Assembly (NCBI GenBank): GCA_022702705.1
Contig: CM040421.1
Span: forward strand, 58,298,740 to 58,362,739
Source: Papilionanthe hookeriana x Papilionanthe teres
Lineage: Eukaryota > Streptophyta > Magnoliopsida > Asparagales > Orchidaceae
DNA: 64,000 bases
Reading direction: 5' to 3'
Of the stretch, positions 1-12,589 are shown in pieces; the stretch's first letter is position 1, and the number at the start of each line of letters is the position of its first letter. Position numbers and translations under genes: made by a program. The notes under the pieces are model-generated. The model saw nothing but the letters and a program-made list of their open reading frames with translations. It did not search any database and was not told where the DNA came from.

Positions 1-3000
1 TACTAGGTAGATCCATTGTGAACCCTAGGTTAGCCAGCTCAAAAATAGAATTGAGGATTACACACACTTTAGAATAGTCTAATTAAGAAGCATAGGGTAG
101 TTTACTAGATATCCATAGTCAGTGCTAAGGAGTAGGAAATATAAAACAAGTAGTCTTAGTCCCTAAGACTATATAGGTTCCTTGGATGAAACAACCCATG
201 GTTACTTATAAGGCAACACAAAACATCTAATATAAAGAAGGTATACATTTGTCATCACTATGAGAACATTTAAGACCTTCAAATATCTGATTAGTTAGTG
301 GTTTACGGATCCTAATGCACCCAAGATAATAGAAAGCCATGGGCATCTTAACTAAAGGCATTATTTCCAAAAATTGGGTTTGTCCGCCCATTTAGACTTC
401 TTTATAGTCTAGGTTATTAGAGCTTCATTTCCATCTAGAAATCCTTCTAGTATATTCTTCCCATTAGCCTAGGATTAATCTCAAATCAGACATTCATCAT
501 TAATCACACCTCAAACCTAAAATCCAAAATTCAAATCCAAAACTTATAATCTGAAATATCCAATCCAAAAGCTTTGATTTCAAACCTCAAATCCAAACCT
601 TCAATTTTAAAATTTTAAATTTAAACATTCGACTTTAAAATCATCAACTTCAAACCCACAAATTCAAATCCTTAACTTCAAAATTTTAACTTCATATCTT
701 GAGATTCAACTAAAACTTCTCAAAACTAAAAGAAGAAATACTCTTTAAAACCTTTCTTGTCAAATTTAACCAACTGTATCAAATTTTACTAACTAACAAG
801 TTTAACATACTCTAACGAACCTTAATCAACTTAACAAATTCTAACAAATCTTAATAAACTTTAACAAAATCTAATAAAACTTTTTAAGGCTTAACCTACT
901 TTAAAAATCTAATGAACTTTCACAAATTGACAAACTTTAATAATTTCATAATCAAATTTTAAAGATCTTATGATAATTTAAGTAAACTTTTAACAATCTT
1001 AAGAAAAATAAAATAATTTTAAGATAAACTTTAAAATCCTCAATAAACCTCAAAAAATCTCCAAATAAATTTTAGAAAAACTAAATAATTTTTAATTAAC
1101 ATGAAAAAATTAATTTTAAATAACCTTAATAAAAATTAAAGAAGCAAACGAACAAACTAAGAAACCTTCAAACCAAATCAAGCATCTTCAAACGAACCTT
1201 AAAAATACCTGAAACACACTTCACATAAGCAACCTTGATATCTTAGAACAAAACCTTATTAACTAAAATAAATTAACGCAAAAAAAAACCTTTAAATAAA
1301 ATTAATCTAACTAAATCTAGTTTTTAGCTCAAGTGAATCATCAAAGTCACACTCTTTTCACAAAAAAATCAACATACGAACAAAATCAATACACCCAAAC
1401 AAATCAATCAATCCAAATCAAACTCTTTCAATTAGTTTTTTTTTTTAAATCTAAAAATCAAACCCTTCTTGACAAACTTATCAATTTTAAATCCATAAAG
1501 AAAGCCTTCTTCCCGTAGATAGCTAACCCTTTTTAGAGCTTTCCCCAAACACATTGTCATTAGAATGTAACTCTCAACCCTTTAATTCCATGCAAATCTT
1601 TTAAAACTTGATTCTATGAAATTTGAGTCCCTAGAAATCAATCTTCCAGACACTTACTGTATTAACATTTATGACAAAAGCTAATACTTTAATCAAGAGT
1701 ATTCTCATGAGCCCTAACTTCTAAGGTATAATTAACTATAAATTCTTTCCATTCCAAGGATATTAGACCACATAATATAAACAACTTTATCTTACCCTCA
1801 TAATGTAGGGGAAGAATCACTGGTTCCGCAGACTCATAAATCTTGAAGCTTTTCCTCATCTAAGTGATTAGATCCCGTTTAAGGTCATATTTCTATCTTT
1901 TGGGATATTATATTATTCTTCAAATGACTAAACCAATTATTTAGATAGAAGTCTTCAAAGTTCTATGGTGGATATCCAATCCATCATTCTGCAAAATATC
2001 TCTAGTAGCTACGATACAATTAAAATTTCACTTTGATTCAATTTCATTTCTTGAGGAATTTCATGCACAAAATACATAAATTTAATATTTATTTTTATAA
2101 AATATATGAAGTTATAACAAATATTTTAAAATAATTTTATGTTTTTTCTCACTCAATAAACCCCCCCAAACTCACACATTACCTTTCTTTATGTAATTTT
2201 TTTATCTAAATTTGTATATTAGAACACGTAAGTAGGCTTTATCATAAAAGTCAATACCGTTTGAGTTATTTAATGAGCATATTAACCAAATTTCACATAA
2301 ACTCATAATCATATGAATTATTAACCAAAATGATCCTAATTTTGCCTAATATTAATATTTGCTTAACAGAAGATCCTTTCATGCATAAAGTGCTTGATTA
2401 ATTAAAATATTTTTAATTAATAAGACACTATAGAATTGTCTTATAATTAATCATATATGATTATTTGGATTTTTTTTAAAATACTATATTCTCAATTTCA
2501 TTTGAAGAAAGTTTGGATTATTTAACTTGAAATATATAAGGGTATCGATTGTTCATTTTTAGACTTAATCACAAAAATTCCCTTAAATGTTCATATTCTT
2601 CTTTTTAATTCTTTAAGCATTTTCCTTTCTTTCTCATTTATTTTATTTTATCACACTTTTTTTCTGAGAATTGTTATTTTTGGTTAAGTCTTATTAAGAA
2701 TTTTGGTTAGCCATTATTAAATAATTTAAATAATTCCATTTATTTCTTAATCTTCATTTTAATTATTATGGTTTAAATGATATTACTTTCTCTAGTTATA
2801 TAAATTTTCATTTAAAAATTTTTAATTTCACTTCTTTAATTAAATTTAATTTTAGTCAATAATGTTCAAATGTAAAATGAATTATTAGTGTTAGAAGATC
2901 TATTAATCAAGTAAGAAAATTAGTTATATTTAAATGAATATAAAATTCAGTAATCTTAGTATGTTATTTTTTTCCTTTAATTAATACATTCATTAACTAT

Positions 3001-3178
3001 TTCATTATGTGTATGAATATAAGCCAATGTGTTATTTCTATTTAATCACAAATATTGAATAATTTTATTAGTTAAAAGTATAGATAAAAAACATAAATAA
3101 TTTTTTTTCTAAACTCAGAAACAAGATACGAATGGTTCTCAATATAAACATAAAAAATAACCATATATGAAGAATAAC
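1..3178. other. AT-rich region without recognised genes
   Basis: No coding frame with family features is visible on either strand. About 480-1490 is strikingly poor in G on the plus strand, made of drifting words such as CAAATCC and AACTTT. The rest is plain AT-rich DNA with homopolymer runs. It could be decayed LTR or transposon sequence; no terminal repeats or target duplications were found to define an element. Confidence 0.6.
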
Positions 3179-3842
3179 TAAGGGTCTGTTTGGGGCAGCT
3201 GCAGCTTATCCAACTTATCCAGATAAGCTGCTGATCTGGATAATCAGCAGCTGATCCAGATAAGCTATCAGTCTGTTTGGTTTGCACTTATGAAAAACAG
3301 CTGATTCTGGAAAATTGACAATGCTGCCCCTGTTCTGAAGAAGCTGTTTGGAAAATTAAAAGCTCAACCTTTTTTTAAATTTTATGCCACCCTATTGTCT
3401 TATGGTAGTTATCATTATTCAAGACGGTTTAACAATTGCAAATGCCAAATAGGTCGTTGCCAAAATTTAAGCTAAATCCTGCAAAATAACAAAAATATAA
3501 CTACCATCAGTCACAGGACATAAATTATCATATGTGTTTACACGTTTTCAGAGTGACATTGTTGATCTAGAACACAATATTTGAGTTGGAAAGTGTTTTT
3601 TTTGGGAGCATTACAAACATGCCATCCGATTTTTACATATCAACATATCTAAGACTAAAAAAAATGGAGTTCGTTTGTCCGCTTCACTGCTAATCCAACA
3701 ACAGACACTTAACTCATCCAAAAATGACAGGGTCGCTGGGTGCTCGAAGAACAGAGAAGTAAACCACACAAATTTATTTGAGAAGATTATGGCAAAAGCA
3801 TATAGAGAGCTTGCGATCCGCAGCATCAAAAAAAAAAGCATC

Positions 3843-4310
3843 TTACCGCTGCTTCAAAGACGAGAAAATGGCCCGCGTGAGAAACAAACCTTCAGAGAAG
3901 AGGAGGGGAGGGGAGAGTTTTGCGCCTGCGATTCCTTTTTGCCACGGGGCAGATTTGTTTCGGACGGATTCATCGGAGTAGAGGAAGTCGGTCGGAGAAC
4001 ACGAGGAAAGGGGAGAGATCACGAGCAATTTTGCTTTCACGGGGGAGAAGATTCGATCGAGGGAGGGAGGCGATGTGCGGGATCGGGGAGGGAGATGAGT
4101 TCGCAAACGAGGGATCGGGGAGGAGAGGGAGGAAGACGATTCGGTGTTGCAATGTACGGGATCGGGAGGAGATGAGTTCGCAGCTTGCGAACGAGGGTTG
4201 CTTGCGAGGGAGAGGCGCTGCGATCGGGCAAGAGAGAGAGGGGCAGAGGCGAAAAGAATCGATCGCCCGCGATGGAAACAGCGGCCCGCGGGGTTCCCCA
4301 TGCGGGTCAC
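3843..4310 (-). pseudogene. Possible captured host gene 5' fragment
   Basis: Inside the transposon the minus strand carries a GC-rich open frame of 155 codons, rich in Ser, Pro, Arg and Leu, with no recognised domain. In this direction the sequence is pyrimidine-rich (CTCCC, TCTCCCC), like a plant 5' leader, and the frame runs to GCAGCG followed by GTAAGA, a plausible splice donor. This is what a captured 5' UTR plus first exon would look like. The frame may be open only because it lacks A and T. There is no evidence that it is translated, and the parent gene is not identifiable here. Confidence 0.35.
4075..4197. repeat. Imperfect tandem repeat, period about 78 bp
   Basis: Two copies of a unit containing GGGATCGGG, GGAGATGAGTTCGCA and AACGAGGG occur near 4079-4113 and 4157-4197. 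The second has gained CTTGCG next to the TTCGCA word. They lie in the GC-rich core of the PIF/Harbinger element and show local duplication inside the captured segment. Confidence 0.6.
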
Positions 4311-4429
4311 GTGTAATACAAAATTAAATCTCCATTTTTAAATCCACACTTGATAAGTGTGAAACAAACAGTGCGGGAGCGTTTTTAAAAACGCCCCCGC
4401 ACTTATAAGCTGCCCCAAACGGGCGCTAA

Positions 4430-5899
4430 GAAAATACACAGGTACATACACCACAACACATATCCTCCATCATACTAAAGTTTTAAAAATCTGAAAATTA
4501 ATAAAATAACAAGTAAGAATAGAAAACCCTCTTAAACGTCCTCCTTTGTCATCTCATCATCATCTTTCCTCCTATTCTTTTTCTACAGCTCTGATAATTA
4601 TTATTACTGAAGGATGATAAGTAGTGTCTCAGAAATATAACATGTTCTATTAACTTATTTAACTCACATGACAAAAACATCTGACCATAATCACATTTTG
4701 CTCATGGAACCAACTGAACAACATCTAGTGTTTAGCCCTAGCTCCTTTGATTACAATCTTTAAATTTTCCTGGTGAAGTCCTCCTCATGGATTTCTTATT
4801 GTTCTCCTTCTCTTCCCTACACTCTCACATTTTTTCTAGGTTAAGTGAACAAAATCACACTCTTTTTACACAATACAATACAAATAATCCTCACATAATA
4901 CACTCATATACACTCAAATTTTTTGTTAGCACTTTCTACCCATCCATAACTCCTCTTATTGCGTTAAAATATTTATTTGAAATCATCATCTTGTCATCAC
5001 ATCATGACACTCAAGGTACTCAAGGTACTTCACTATAGTGTTGAGGTAGTATTGTGATACTCCAACGATAGAAAAGTCACTTGGGTTTTGTTTTTCTTGT
5101 TTCAAGTGTAGTTCACGATAGCACTGCAATGCTCTTAAGGATAGTGTTACAGTGCTTATGACACTGTAGTGCTCTAGTCTAGCATTGGTCAGCCTCTCTC
5201 TTAGGAATACTAATGGGGAAATACCCAATATAGTATTGAAATGTTGATGGTGGCATGGTGATGTTGTCATTTTAATTTTGTCTTCATCTTTAGATTGATT
5301 TCCCACATAATGTACATAAGGTTTAAGTAATGTTTGTAAAATATATATATATCGCTATGACGATTATTTTAAAAGAATGTTAGGTATTTTTTTCACTCAG
5401 TACATTAGTGAAAGTATGATTAAAGTATAACTGTAGGATGACTCAAGATATTTCATTGTGGGAAAAAAATGACTCTTCACTGTAAATTTCTTATATAGTT
5501 GATGGGCCATTAACTATTCACATTTTATTTAATGTGGATTGAACTTATGGTCTCTAAGCTGATTTCTAGGTAGATAAGAATACCTTTATGGGGTTGTAAG
5601 CTTTATTGAAGACAAGACACTATATGTGTATGTTTCAAATACTGAAGGCTCAATCACATCCTTTTGTCTAGTAAAATCCCCTTCGACTTCTCAGTGCTTA
5701 TTAGCATTTTGAGAAAAGAAAGTGCATGTCAAATATGTTTGAGATTAAAAGATCAAATCCCACCATACACCTAGTAAATCTTTTCTGTTTTATGATTAAT
5801 CTTAGTAGTAACATTCTAAGGATAACTTCCATTTTCTTAAGTTATATTTGGATACCTGCCTATTAACTATGTGTTTTATTAAGTTAAGGTTCATGTTAT
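4430..5899. other. Intergenic; short palindromic words at 5020-5180
   Basis: No coding feature is supported. Between about 5020 and 5180 the words CACTATAGTG, AGCACTGC, ACAGTGC and CACTGTAGTGCT recur, all near-palindromes built on CACTG/CAGTG. The rest is AT-rich. The start of the old LTR-like copy that is clear from about 5900 may lie in this stretch but could not be located. Confidence 0.5.
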
Positions 5900-7699
5900 A
5901 CTGTTAAGATATGAGGATTTATGTCATATCAGTTGACAACCTCAGAACCTTAGATGAGCTAGGGCTTATATTACACAACATGATTATGCAAGGCCTAAAA
6001 GGATAAAGTGAGGATTTATGTTGCACTATGCAAACTACCTCGAAGTTCTATGGCTTGTTGTTTATTTCTAAGGAATTTTACTGTTGAAGATGGTCGTGCT
6101 GCCCGCTATGCATGCTCCAAGCTTCTCGTCGTAGCATGTTTAGTTTTAGAGTGCCAAATGTATGAGAAGAGAGAAGTAGCATGCTATGGAAATATTGAAA
6201 TTGAGATGTCTTAATGTCTTATTAGGGGGGAATTTAAGTTGATTATAACGACACCGATTATGATCCCACGGTTCTCTCATTCTGGCACCACTATTTTCTT
6301 CGGATTCACTTAGTGTAGATGAATTTACCAAATTCAATTAAATTAATTAACTGCTTTCATTTTGACCGTGGGAAATCTCGTTAGCAGCCGTAAATTGACT
6401 GCCTGAGGGATTTTCGGTCATCCAAAGAGACATTTTAATTTAGTTTCACTTGTGATGTTTGTCCTGTTTGTGATTAAATTTTGAGTTGTTTTATATTTTG
6501 ACTGTTGTTGCGGTAAATTTTTATCTTTTTTTGTTTTAATTTTGATTTTGGTTTTTGTTTTGCTGCTATCCTAAAAGTTATGGTTTTGACATGCAGGGTG
6601 TCCTTGTTTTTTAGCATGCAATTTCATAAGTAGAAAATTTGCGATAAAGTAAATGAAAGTAAGTTGTAGTGCAATAAAATAAAAGCGTACCTAGCATTTC
6701 TTCTCATTCATTCACCCGAAAGTTTATCCTTGCAATGCATATATATATAATTTTGCGGAAATATAGGTTTAAAGTGCACCCATCAAAGCCTATGTCATAA
6801 CTTGGTGTGTCATATTTGTTTAAGTGTACAAATGATTCTTCTAGCAAGACATTGTAATTTTGATTGTCCTCCAAGATATCCAAAAGGTTATGAGAAAGGT
6901 CTAGGGCTGGACCACGGGCATCTCATAATCTCTTGAAAAGTCTCGAGTACGTTCAAACTTATTACGTTGCTTGATGACTCATCACTATTCATACCCTTGT
7001 GCTCAAATGTTCTAATCATCCCAAAGAGTTGGCTGATTATCACTTGATGTTCTATATATAAATTATGTTAGTGAAGGTCCTTAGGGGCAAATTGATTTAT
7101 CAAGAAACATAGCCGATTTGATTTTAAAGTTGGGCTTGCAGTGTTTCAAATATGTTTACAATTATCTTTATAATCTTTTCTTATCTGTATTAGTCAATTT
7201 TGATTAAGCCTAGCTCACTACCAAGCCCTTAAGACTTAATGTGTATATTTGCTATTTTGGGAAAAGTTAACTTAAGTAATCATGATTCTTAATCCTTATT
7301 AAAGTATTTAATTTATCATTAAGCACCAACTAGGGGTATTAGATTAATGGATTACTAACTTCCAATGTCAAACCTCTAACCATAGGGCAATTTAATTTTG
7401 ATATTTTTCCAAATTAAAATAATCAAAGGAAATTACAAATTTATCCTCTATGTGACAAAGGTGAGGTTAGTTTCTACCATTTAAATACCTTGTATTTTAA
7501 TCATCCAAATATGTCAATTATGATCATTCATTGCCATTTCCCTTTGATTAGGCCTAAATATTTAATTAAGGTTTAAATTTCTTAATTTACAATTTTGCCC
7601 CTATAAGGCCTATCACTTCATAAATTGTTAAATATAACTCAAATGACTTTGAAATTTTCATGTCACCCCACTCATGGGTCAATTAAAACATCACAGAAG
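5900..7699 (-). mobile_element. Old giant LTR-like copy O, segment 1 of 3
   Basis: From about 5900 the sequence aligns in the same direction with 16530-18700 of copy R, for example the stretches with GTTGCACTRTGCAAACTACCTCGAAG and GATCCCACGGTT. Divergence is much higher than between copies L and R. It breaks at AGAAG (7695-7699), the target duplication of copy L, and resumes at 14840. Strand is inferred from the TATA-like box of the family. The outer end is unresolved. Confidence 0.7.
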
Positions 7700-7703
7700 T
7701 GTT

Positions 7704-7724
7704 GACCTCATTTTTGATGAGGTC
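7704..7724. repeat. Terminal hairpin of copy L
   Basis: GACCTCAT (7704-7711) and ATGAGGTC (7717-7724) form a perfect 8-bp stem with a 5-base loop, 4 bp inside the element end. The same hairpin is found at the matching end of copy R (23191-23211), and a decayed form at the end of O near 26344-26363. Confidence 0.75.
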
Positions 7725-8235
7725 TTCTCTTCTTCTCTTTAGTACTTAGGATCTAGCCTTAGACTTTTCCTTTGACTGTCCTAGAGGATTAGAATTAGGA
7801 CCCACCACTTAGAAATTCAAACCACTTCTTAACTCCCTGCAAACCCCACAAACTTGATTGTATACCCCTAATCACCTAGAGGGTTGAAATCAAATGTGGA
7901 AGTTTAAGGATGAGTTCCTATAGGACTCTTTGGCCTTGGGATCGCCCCGGTGGTCCAGTCCGGTGAAGGGCTGACTTACACACACATTACACCTATACAC
8001 TACACTTTCACACACCTCCTAAAAACACACCCATACCCAATTTGACCTCCTGACTCATGCAGGTGATTCACATGGATGGTTTTTAACCCCTAAGCCCTTG
8101 GCTAAGAGAGTTAGGAACAACATAGTGAATGCCTCAAATGAGTCCTCTCATGGCTCATGTGGGCTTGATATGGCTTCATGGCTCAATCAAAATGATTTCA
8201 TTCCACTTACATTTACCCAATCTTCAATTTTCCAA

Positions 8236-9460
8236 ATTTTCAATTTTTGACCCCCGAGACCCTACACCCGCCTAGCCTACCCAAAACCCTTGAAATTATC
8301 CAAAATTTTCAAAATCTCCAAATCACCCAAAATTCCTCAAAACCAATCCAAAAAATCCCCAAATTACTCAAATTGATCATCCATAGCCAAAAATACCAAA
8401 AATTCCAAAAATACCTCCCAATATCCTCCAAATACCCAAAAATGCCCCTCTTGACCCAAAAATCCAAAAATTCAAAAAAATTTCCAGAAAATTCCAGAAA
8501 ATCCCAAATATTCTCAATTTCATTTTGTTCAACTACACCATGGGCCAATTTTGTCAATTTACCCCACTTTTGTCAAAATCCCCAATTTGACCCATTTTAA
8601 CCCAAAAGTGAACCCAATGTCAAACCAAACCTACCCAATTGACCTAAATTCTGGTCCAATTCAATTCTAAACTTCAATTCAACATCCCCAACACCAATCT
8701 AGACCAAATCCAAGCCCAATTTGATTGACATTTGAATCCAATTTCACTTTTGACCTTAAAGCCCAATTTGGACCCATGACCCAAACTTAGCTCAAACTCA
8801 CCCAATTCAACTCCAATTAACCCCAAATATTTTCTAAACCTTCCCTAACATCCCCACAAACAAAACACTAACATGATTTGCCCAAAATTTAGACCCAAAC
8901 CCCACTCAAATTAAACCCAAAGCTAAAAGACCCAATTTTAACCTAAGCCCAAACCTAACCCAAATAAGCTCAAACCCCAAAATCAAAACCCAACCAAAGC
9001 CAAAACCTCTTTGAAACATTCCCATAAACATTTCCCAACATTAATTTTACATCAATTTCAACTCTAGCCCAACATTGACCCAAGTTAGCCCAATTTGACT
9101 TACATTGGCCCATTTACCAAAGAAGTCTAAATCCAACTCAATTCAAGCCCAAGCTACTTCAAATTGATTCCAAATCATTCATGAAACATTCCTAAATTAA
9201 ATTCAACACTTATTGGATCCAATCCTTTGCAAAATTTTCATCCTAAAATTTGTTTTGAAATCTAAAAGCCCACTTCCCTAAACCATTTTAAAAGCCCATC
9301 TTCACTAAATTTTTAAAGGCCCAAAATTCATACAAAGCCCATATGACACTCTTCTTCATCATGACTTCAATTAAAATCATCCCTTAAGTCCTAAATCAAT
9401 CATCAAGTGGTTCCAAATCAAGCCATATGCTAAATCCCATCAAATCACCCCTAAATTACC
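8236..9460. repeat. C/A-rich, G-poor degenerate tract (copy L)
   Basis: About 1.2 kb in which words such as CCCAAATT, GACCCAATTT and TCCAAAA recur without a fixed period. G is scarce on the plus strand. The matching part of copy R (21440-22700) shows the complement, GGGTTTGGGC-like words. Frames read through it, including the 117-codon one at 8247-8600, are low-complexity by-products, not genes. Confidence 0.65.
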
Positions 9461-9799
9461 AAAATTTCTAAAATCCATTTTCATGAAATCGACCAAGCTT
9501 TTTCCCAAGCCAAAGGCAAGCCATGAAGCCACTCTTAAGCCACATGCAAGCCATGTGAGTTGCTCACATGTGACCTTACTACATTGGGCAAAAGGAGGAG
9601 ATCCTTTCCACATTCCCTTAAGGTGATTAACCACTCCCATGATTCCCCTTAACCATGCTTATGCCTAATCGTGCTTGGATGGTGACTTGACCCTACCGAT
9701 TATGCCTGAACCAAATCACTTTCCCTTCAGCCTAAACCAAGCATCGGGTGGTGCACCTAGCCCAAAAGGATGGGTTGACCCATTTGGAGCCAAAATTGC

Positions 9800-10910
9800 C
9801 TCTCTCCCATAACATTTTAATCCAAGCCCTTTACACATGGCATCGGCCAATCGCCTACACTAAACCCCGCACCCGACCCACCCGAACAAGATGGTGACCA
9901 GTGCTCGGCCGGCCAGCCACCGTGCCGCCGGAAAACGCCATGGCCGAGACATGGGGAGAAGCCAAACTTTGGAATTCCACCTCGCCGAGTTGCCCCATGC
10001 CCAATGGCCACCATGGCCGTTCTTCCCTTGACCTAGCAGACTGATCCCAAGTCCTAACTTCCCCTGGGAGGCCCTCCAGCCTCTCCTATTTAAACCCCAC
10101 CTCTCTCGGCCATGAGGAGGTGTTGAACCAACCTTAAGGAAACTCTGCCAAAATCACTCCAGACTCTCCCCACACCTAGAGCACTTGATCCCCACTGTCA
10201 ATTTGCTCCTAATCCCCACTAACCGAGCTCAATTTTGGAGCTCAATTCTCGAGCCGAACAGGACATTCCCAAATCCTTCACCAAAGTCAAATTAAACTCA
10301 CCTACACCCGCACAAGGTCAAGAGGAGAAGTTCCCAGCTGAATGCCCCCTCTCCGGGCCACCCATCCGTTCCGCACTCCAAGCTTTGTAATCGACCGTGG
10401 TCGAAATCATACCTGTGCAATTCACTGAGCCGGAGACTTCATCCGGAGCTTTCTGGACCCAATCGAAGGTGGCACAACCCTCAGATCGAAGCTACACTTC
10501 TCTGAGCAAAGGTATGGTCTTACTCTTCTTCCCGAGCTTCCGAACATTCTCCATTTTTATTGAGTCAATTTCATGCCATATAAACCGTATGGATGTGTTC
10601 GTCTTTTCGAGACGAATCCATAGAGCATAAAAACGTTTAATTTGGTCAAGTATCGAGCGAGATCTTAAGCCTAGAAGATGGACGGTTCTCGGGCTAGGAG
10701 GCTTGGGGACGATGAACGGATGCCATTCATTCAATACACGCGCGGATGGACGGCTCGGATCGGGTCGGATCAGCGGATGATACGCGGAAGGCGGGACCCA
10801 GGCTGCTGACTCAAGTGGCGGCGTAGAATGGGAGCGCGCCGCGTGGTCGTTCGGAGATGCCGAGGATGACAGGGCGCCGCGCTGGATAAGTAGAAAAATA
10901 GGCATTTTCT
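9800..10910 (+). promoter_or_regulatory. GC-rich core with TATA-like box in copy L
   Basis: A CpG-rich island inside an AT-rich element. It contains TATTTAAA at 10087-10094, followed by CCCCACCTCTC. That arrangement resembles a plant core promoter on the plus strand. The box and its surroundings are kept in copy R (20829-20836) and old copy O (24390-24397). If the element is an LTR, this marks the U3/R transition about 2.4 kb from the TG end. Direction and activity are inferred. Open frames here differ between copies and are not conserved. Confidence 0.5.
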
Positions 10911-12589
10911 TATTTATTTAATTCCCTAAACTTCAAAAATGCATAACTTTGTGTAGGAAAATCAGAAAAATAAAATAAAAATACCCTCTTGCTCAGTGAA
11001 CAGAGGAGAATAATGTGAAAAAGAAATCATTCAATTTCATTCAGTATTTGATTTTTAATAATTTATTTACTCTCTGTACATTTTCAATTCTCCATGCATG
11101 TATACAATTCACCATGGCATAAGACCATAGGGCTTTTGAAGCCTTTGAATTTGGGAACAGTCCCTGAATTTTCCAAAGTCAGAGGCCATCTCTATGAAGA
11201 GTTATTAATTTTTCAATTATAGGTTACTAGTTTGAGTATTTTAATTCCAATAATTAGCATATTGTGAGATAAAATCTAGGAAAATTTGGTGATGTTTATT
11301 ATGACCAGAGGACCCTAGGAAAAATAAGTTTTGAGTTAATCTACTTGGAATAACCCTAATTGGCTTAAACACCCAAAATGGAGCTTTAATTAATTAGAGC
11401 TAATCATACATCAAATTGACTTGAAATCAATTCTCCACTGACCTTTAGGATCGGAGGAACCCACCATAAAAGTTTGAAGTCAATTGACTTGGTTAGCTCT
11501 ACCAAATGGGTTGATTAAGCCATTTAGCCAACTTAAACTTAAAAAATTCATAACTTTCAAAATACTTTTCAAAAATTCACCAAATTGGTTTTGGAGCCTC
11601 TCTGGTATCGGGGAATTTAAGAAAATTAAAATTGCAATTTTCTAAAAAAGTTGATTTTTTGCATTATTTTAATATTTTTAATAATTAAAAAAATAATAAA
11701 ATTCACCAAAATGTCACATTTTGAATTTTAATCATTTATGAACAAATCCCATATTTTTCTTAGGTCTCTATGATGAGATATTAAATTTTAGAGCCTTAAG
11801 GTAATTTTAAAATTAAAAAATGTATTTTCTAGCATTTCCACTAAAATAATTCTAATAAATCAAGAAAAAATCAGAAAATTATAAAAAGTGGTCCTCTGGT
11901 TTCCTTGATATCAGAGAGATTTTTGAAAAATATAAAATTCATTTTTCAATCTTTATTTTATTTTTAAATTAATTAATGCTCCAAAACTCAAAATAATTAT
12001 AATAAAAAGAATATAATTCAAAAAATCACCAAACTTAGTCCAAGTGGTCCTCTAGTCATTAGGAATGTCTCATAATTTTCTTAAGGACAGAAACTTTCCC
12101 TTGGTCATATTATTAAATTTTCCTTGGAAATCCCTATTTTCCACCAAAAATAATTACATAAATAAATTAAATACAGAAAAATCACATTTTCTCCTCTAAT
12201 GTCTTTATTGACATATGAGTGAAGTCACATAAAAATTTTAAATTTATTTAAGCTCAATTTAGTGAGTTATGAAATTATTAAGCTTGAAGGGCAAAATGGT
12301 AATTAAAATTTTAACCCTTAATTAAAAACTTTAGGCTTAATAAAATGAAAGAGTAAAATATTTGATCCTAACCCGATTTGGATGATTGAAATTTAAAGGG
12401 TAGAAACCTACTAAACAATTTAAAAATAATTAAAAATAAACCTTAATTAAATAATTAATTAAATTTGGAAGAATAATGGAAAATTGGAATTATTAAAATA
12501 GGGATGTTATTAGGAAGAGATTTGTTCTTTAATTTAAAAATCCCTAAATTAATCACCTCAATAATATTTAATTCCTAATTAAAATGATA

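Larger units (their letters stand above)
3182..4426. mobile_element. PIF/Harbinger (Tourist-like) non-autonomous transposon
   Basis: The left end begins GGGTCTGTTTGGGGCAGCT and the right end, read in reverse, begins GCGCCCGTTTGGGGCAGCT, giving imperfect terminal inverted repeats. The element is flanked by the 3-bp duplication TAA at 3179-3181 and 4427-4429, as expected for PIF/Harbinger insertions. At about 1245 bp it is larger than a typical Tourist MITE and has no transposase. Its ends are AT-rich, while about 3840-4310 is GC-rich and gene-like, which suggests a Pack-type element that picked up host DNA. The family call rests on the TAA duplication and the GGG...GTTTGG termini; another TIR family is less likely. 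Confidence 0.75.

Noticed and set aside
1333..1518. 61-codon frame
   Set aside because: It lies in the G-depleted low-complexity tract and is rich in Lys, Gln and Phe by composition only.
8247..8600. 117-codon Lys/Pro/Gln-rich frame
   Set aside because: It lies in the degenerate C/A-rich tract and is low-complexity; the other copies do not keep it.
10492..10905. 137-codon minus-strand frame in copy L
   Set aside because: No counterpart frame survives in copy R or in the old copy, and no domain is recognised.
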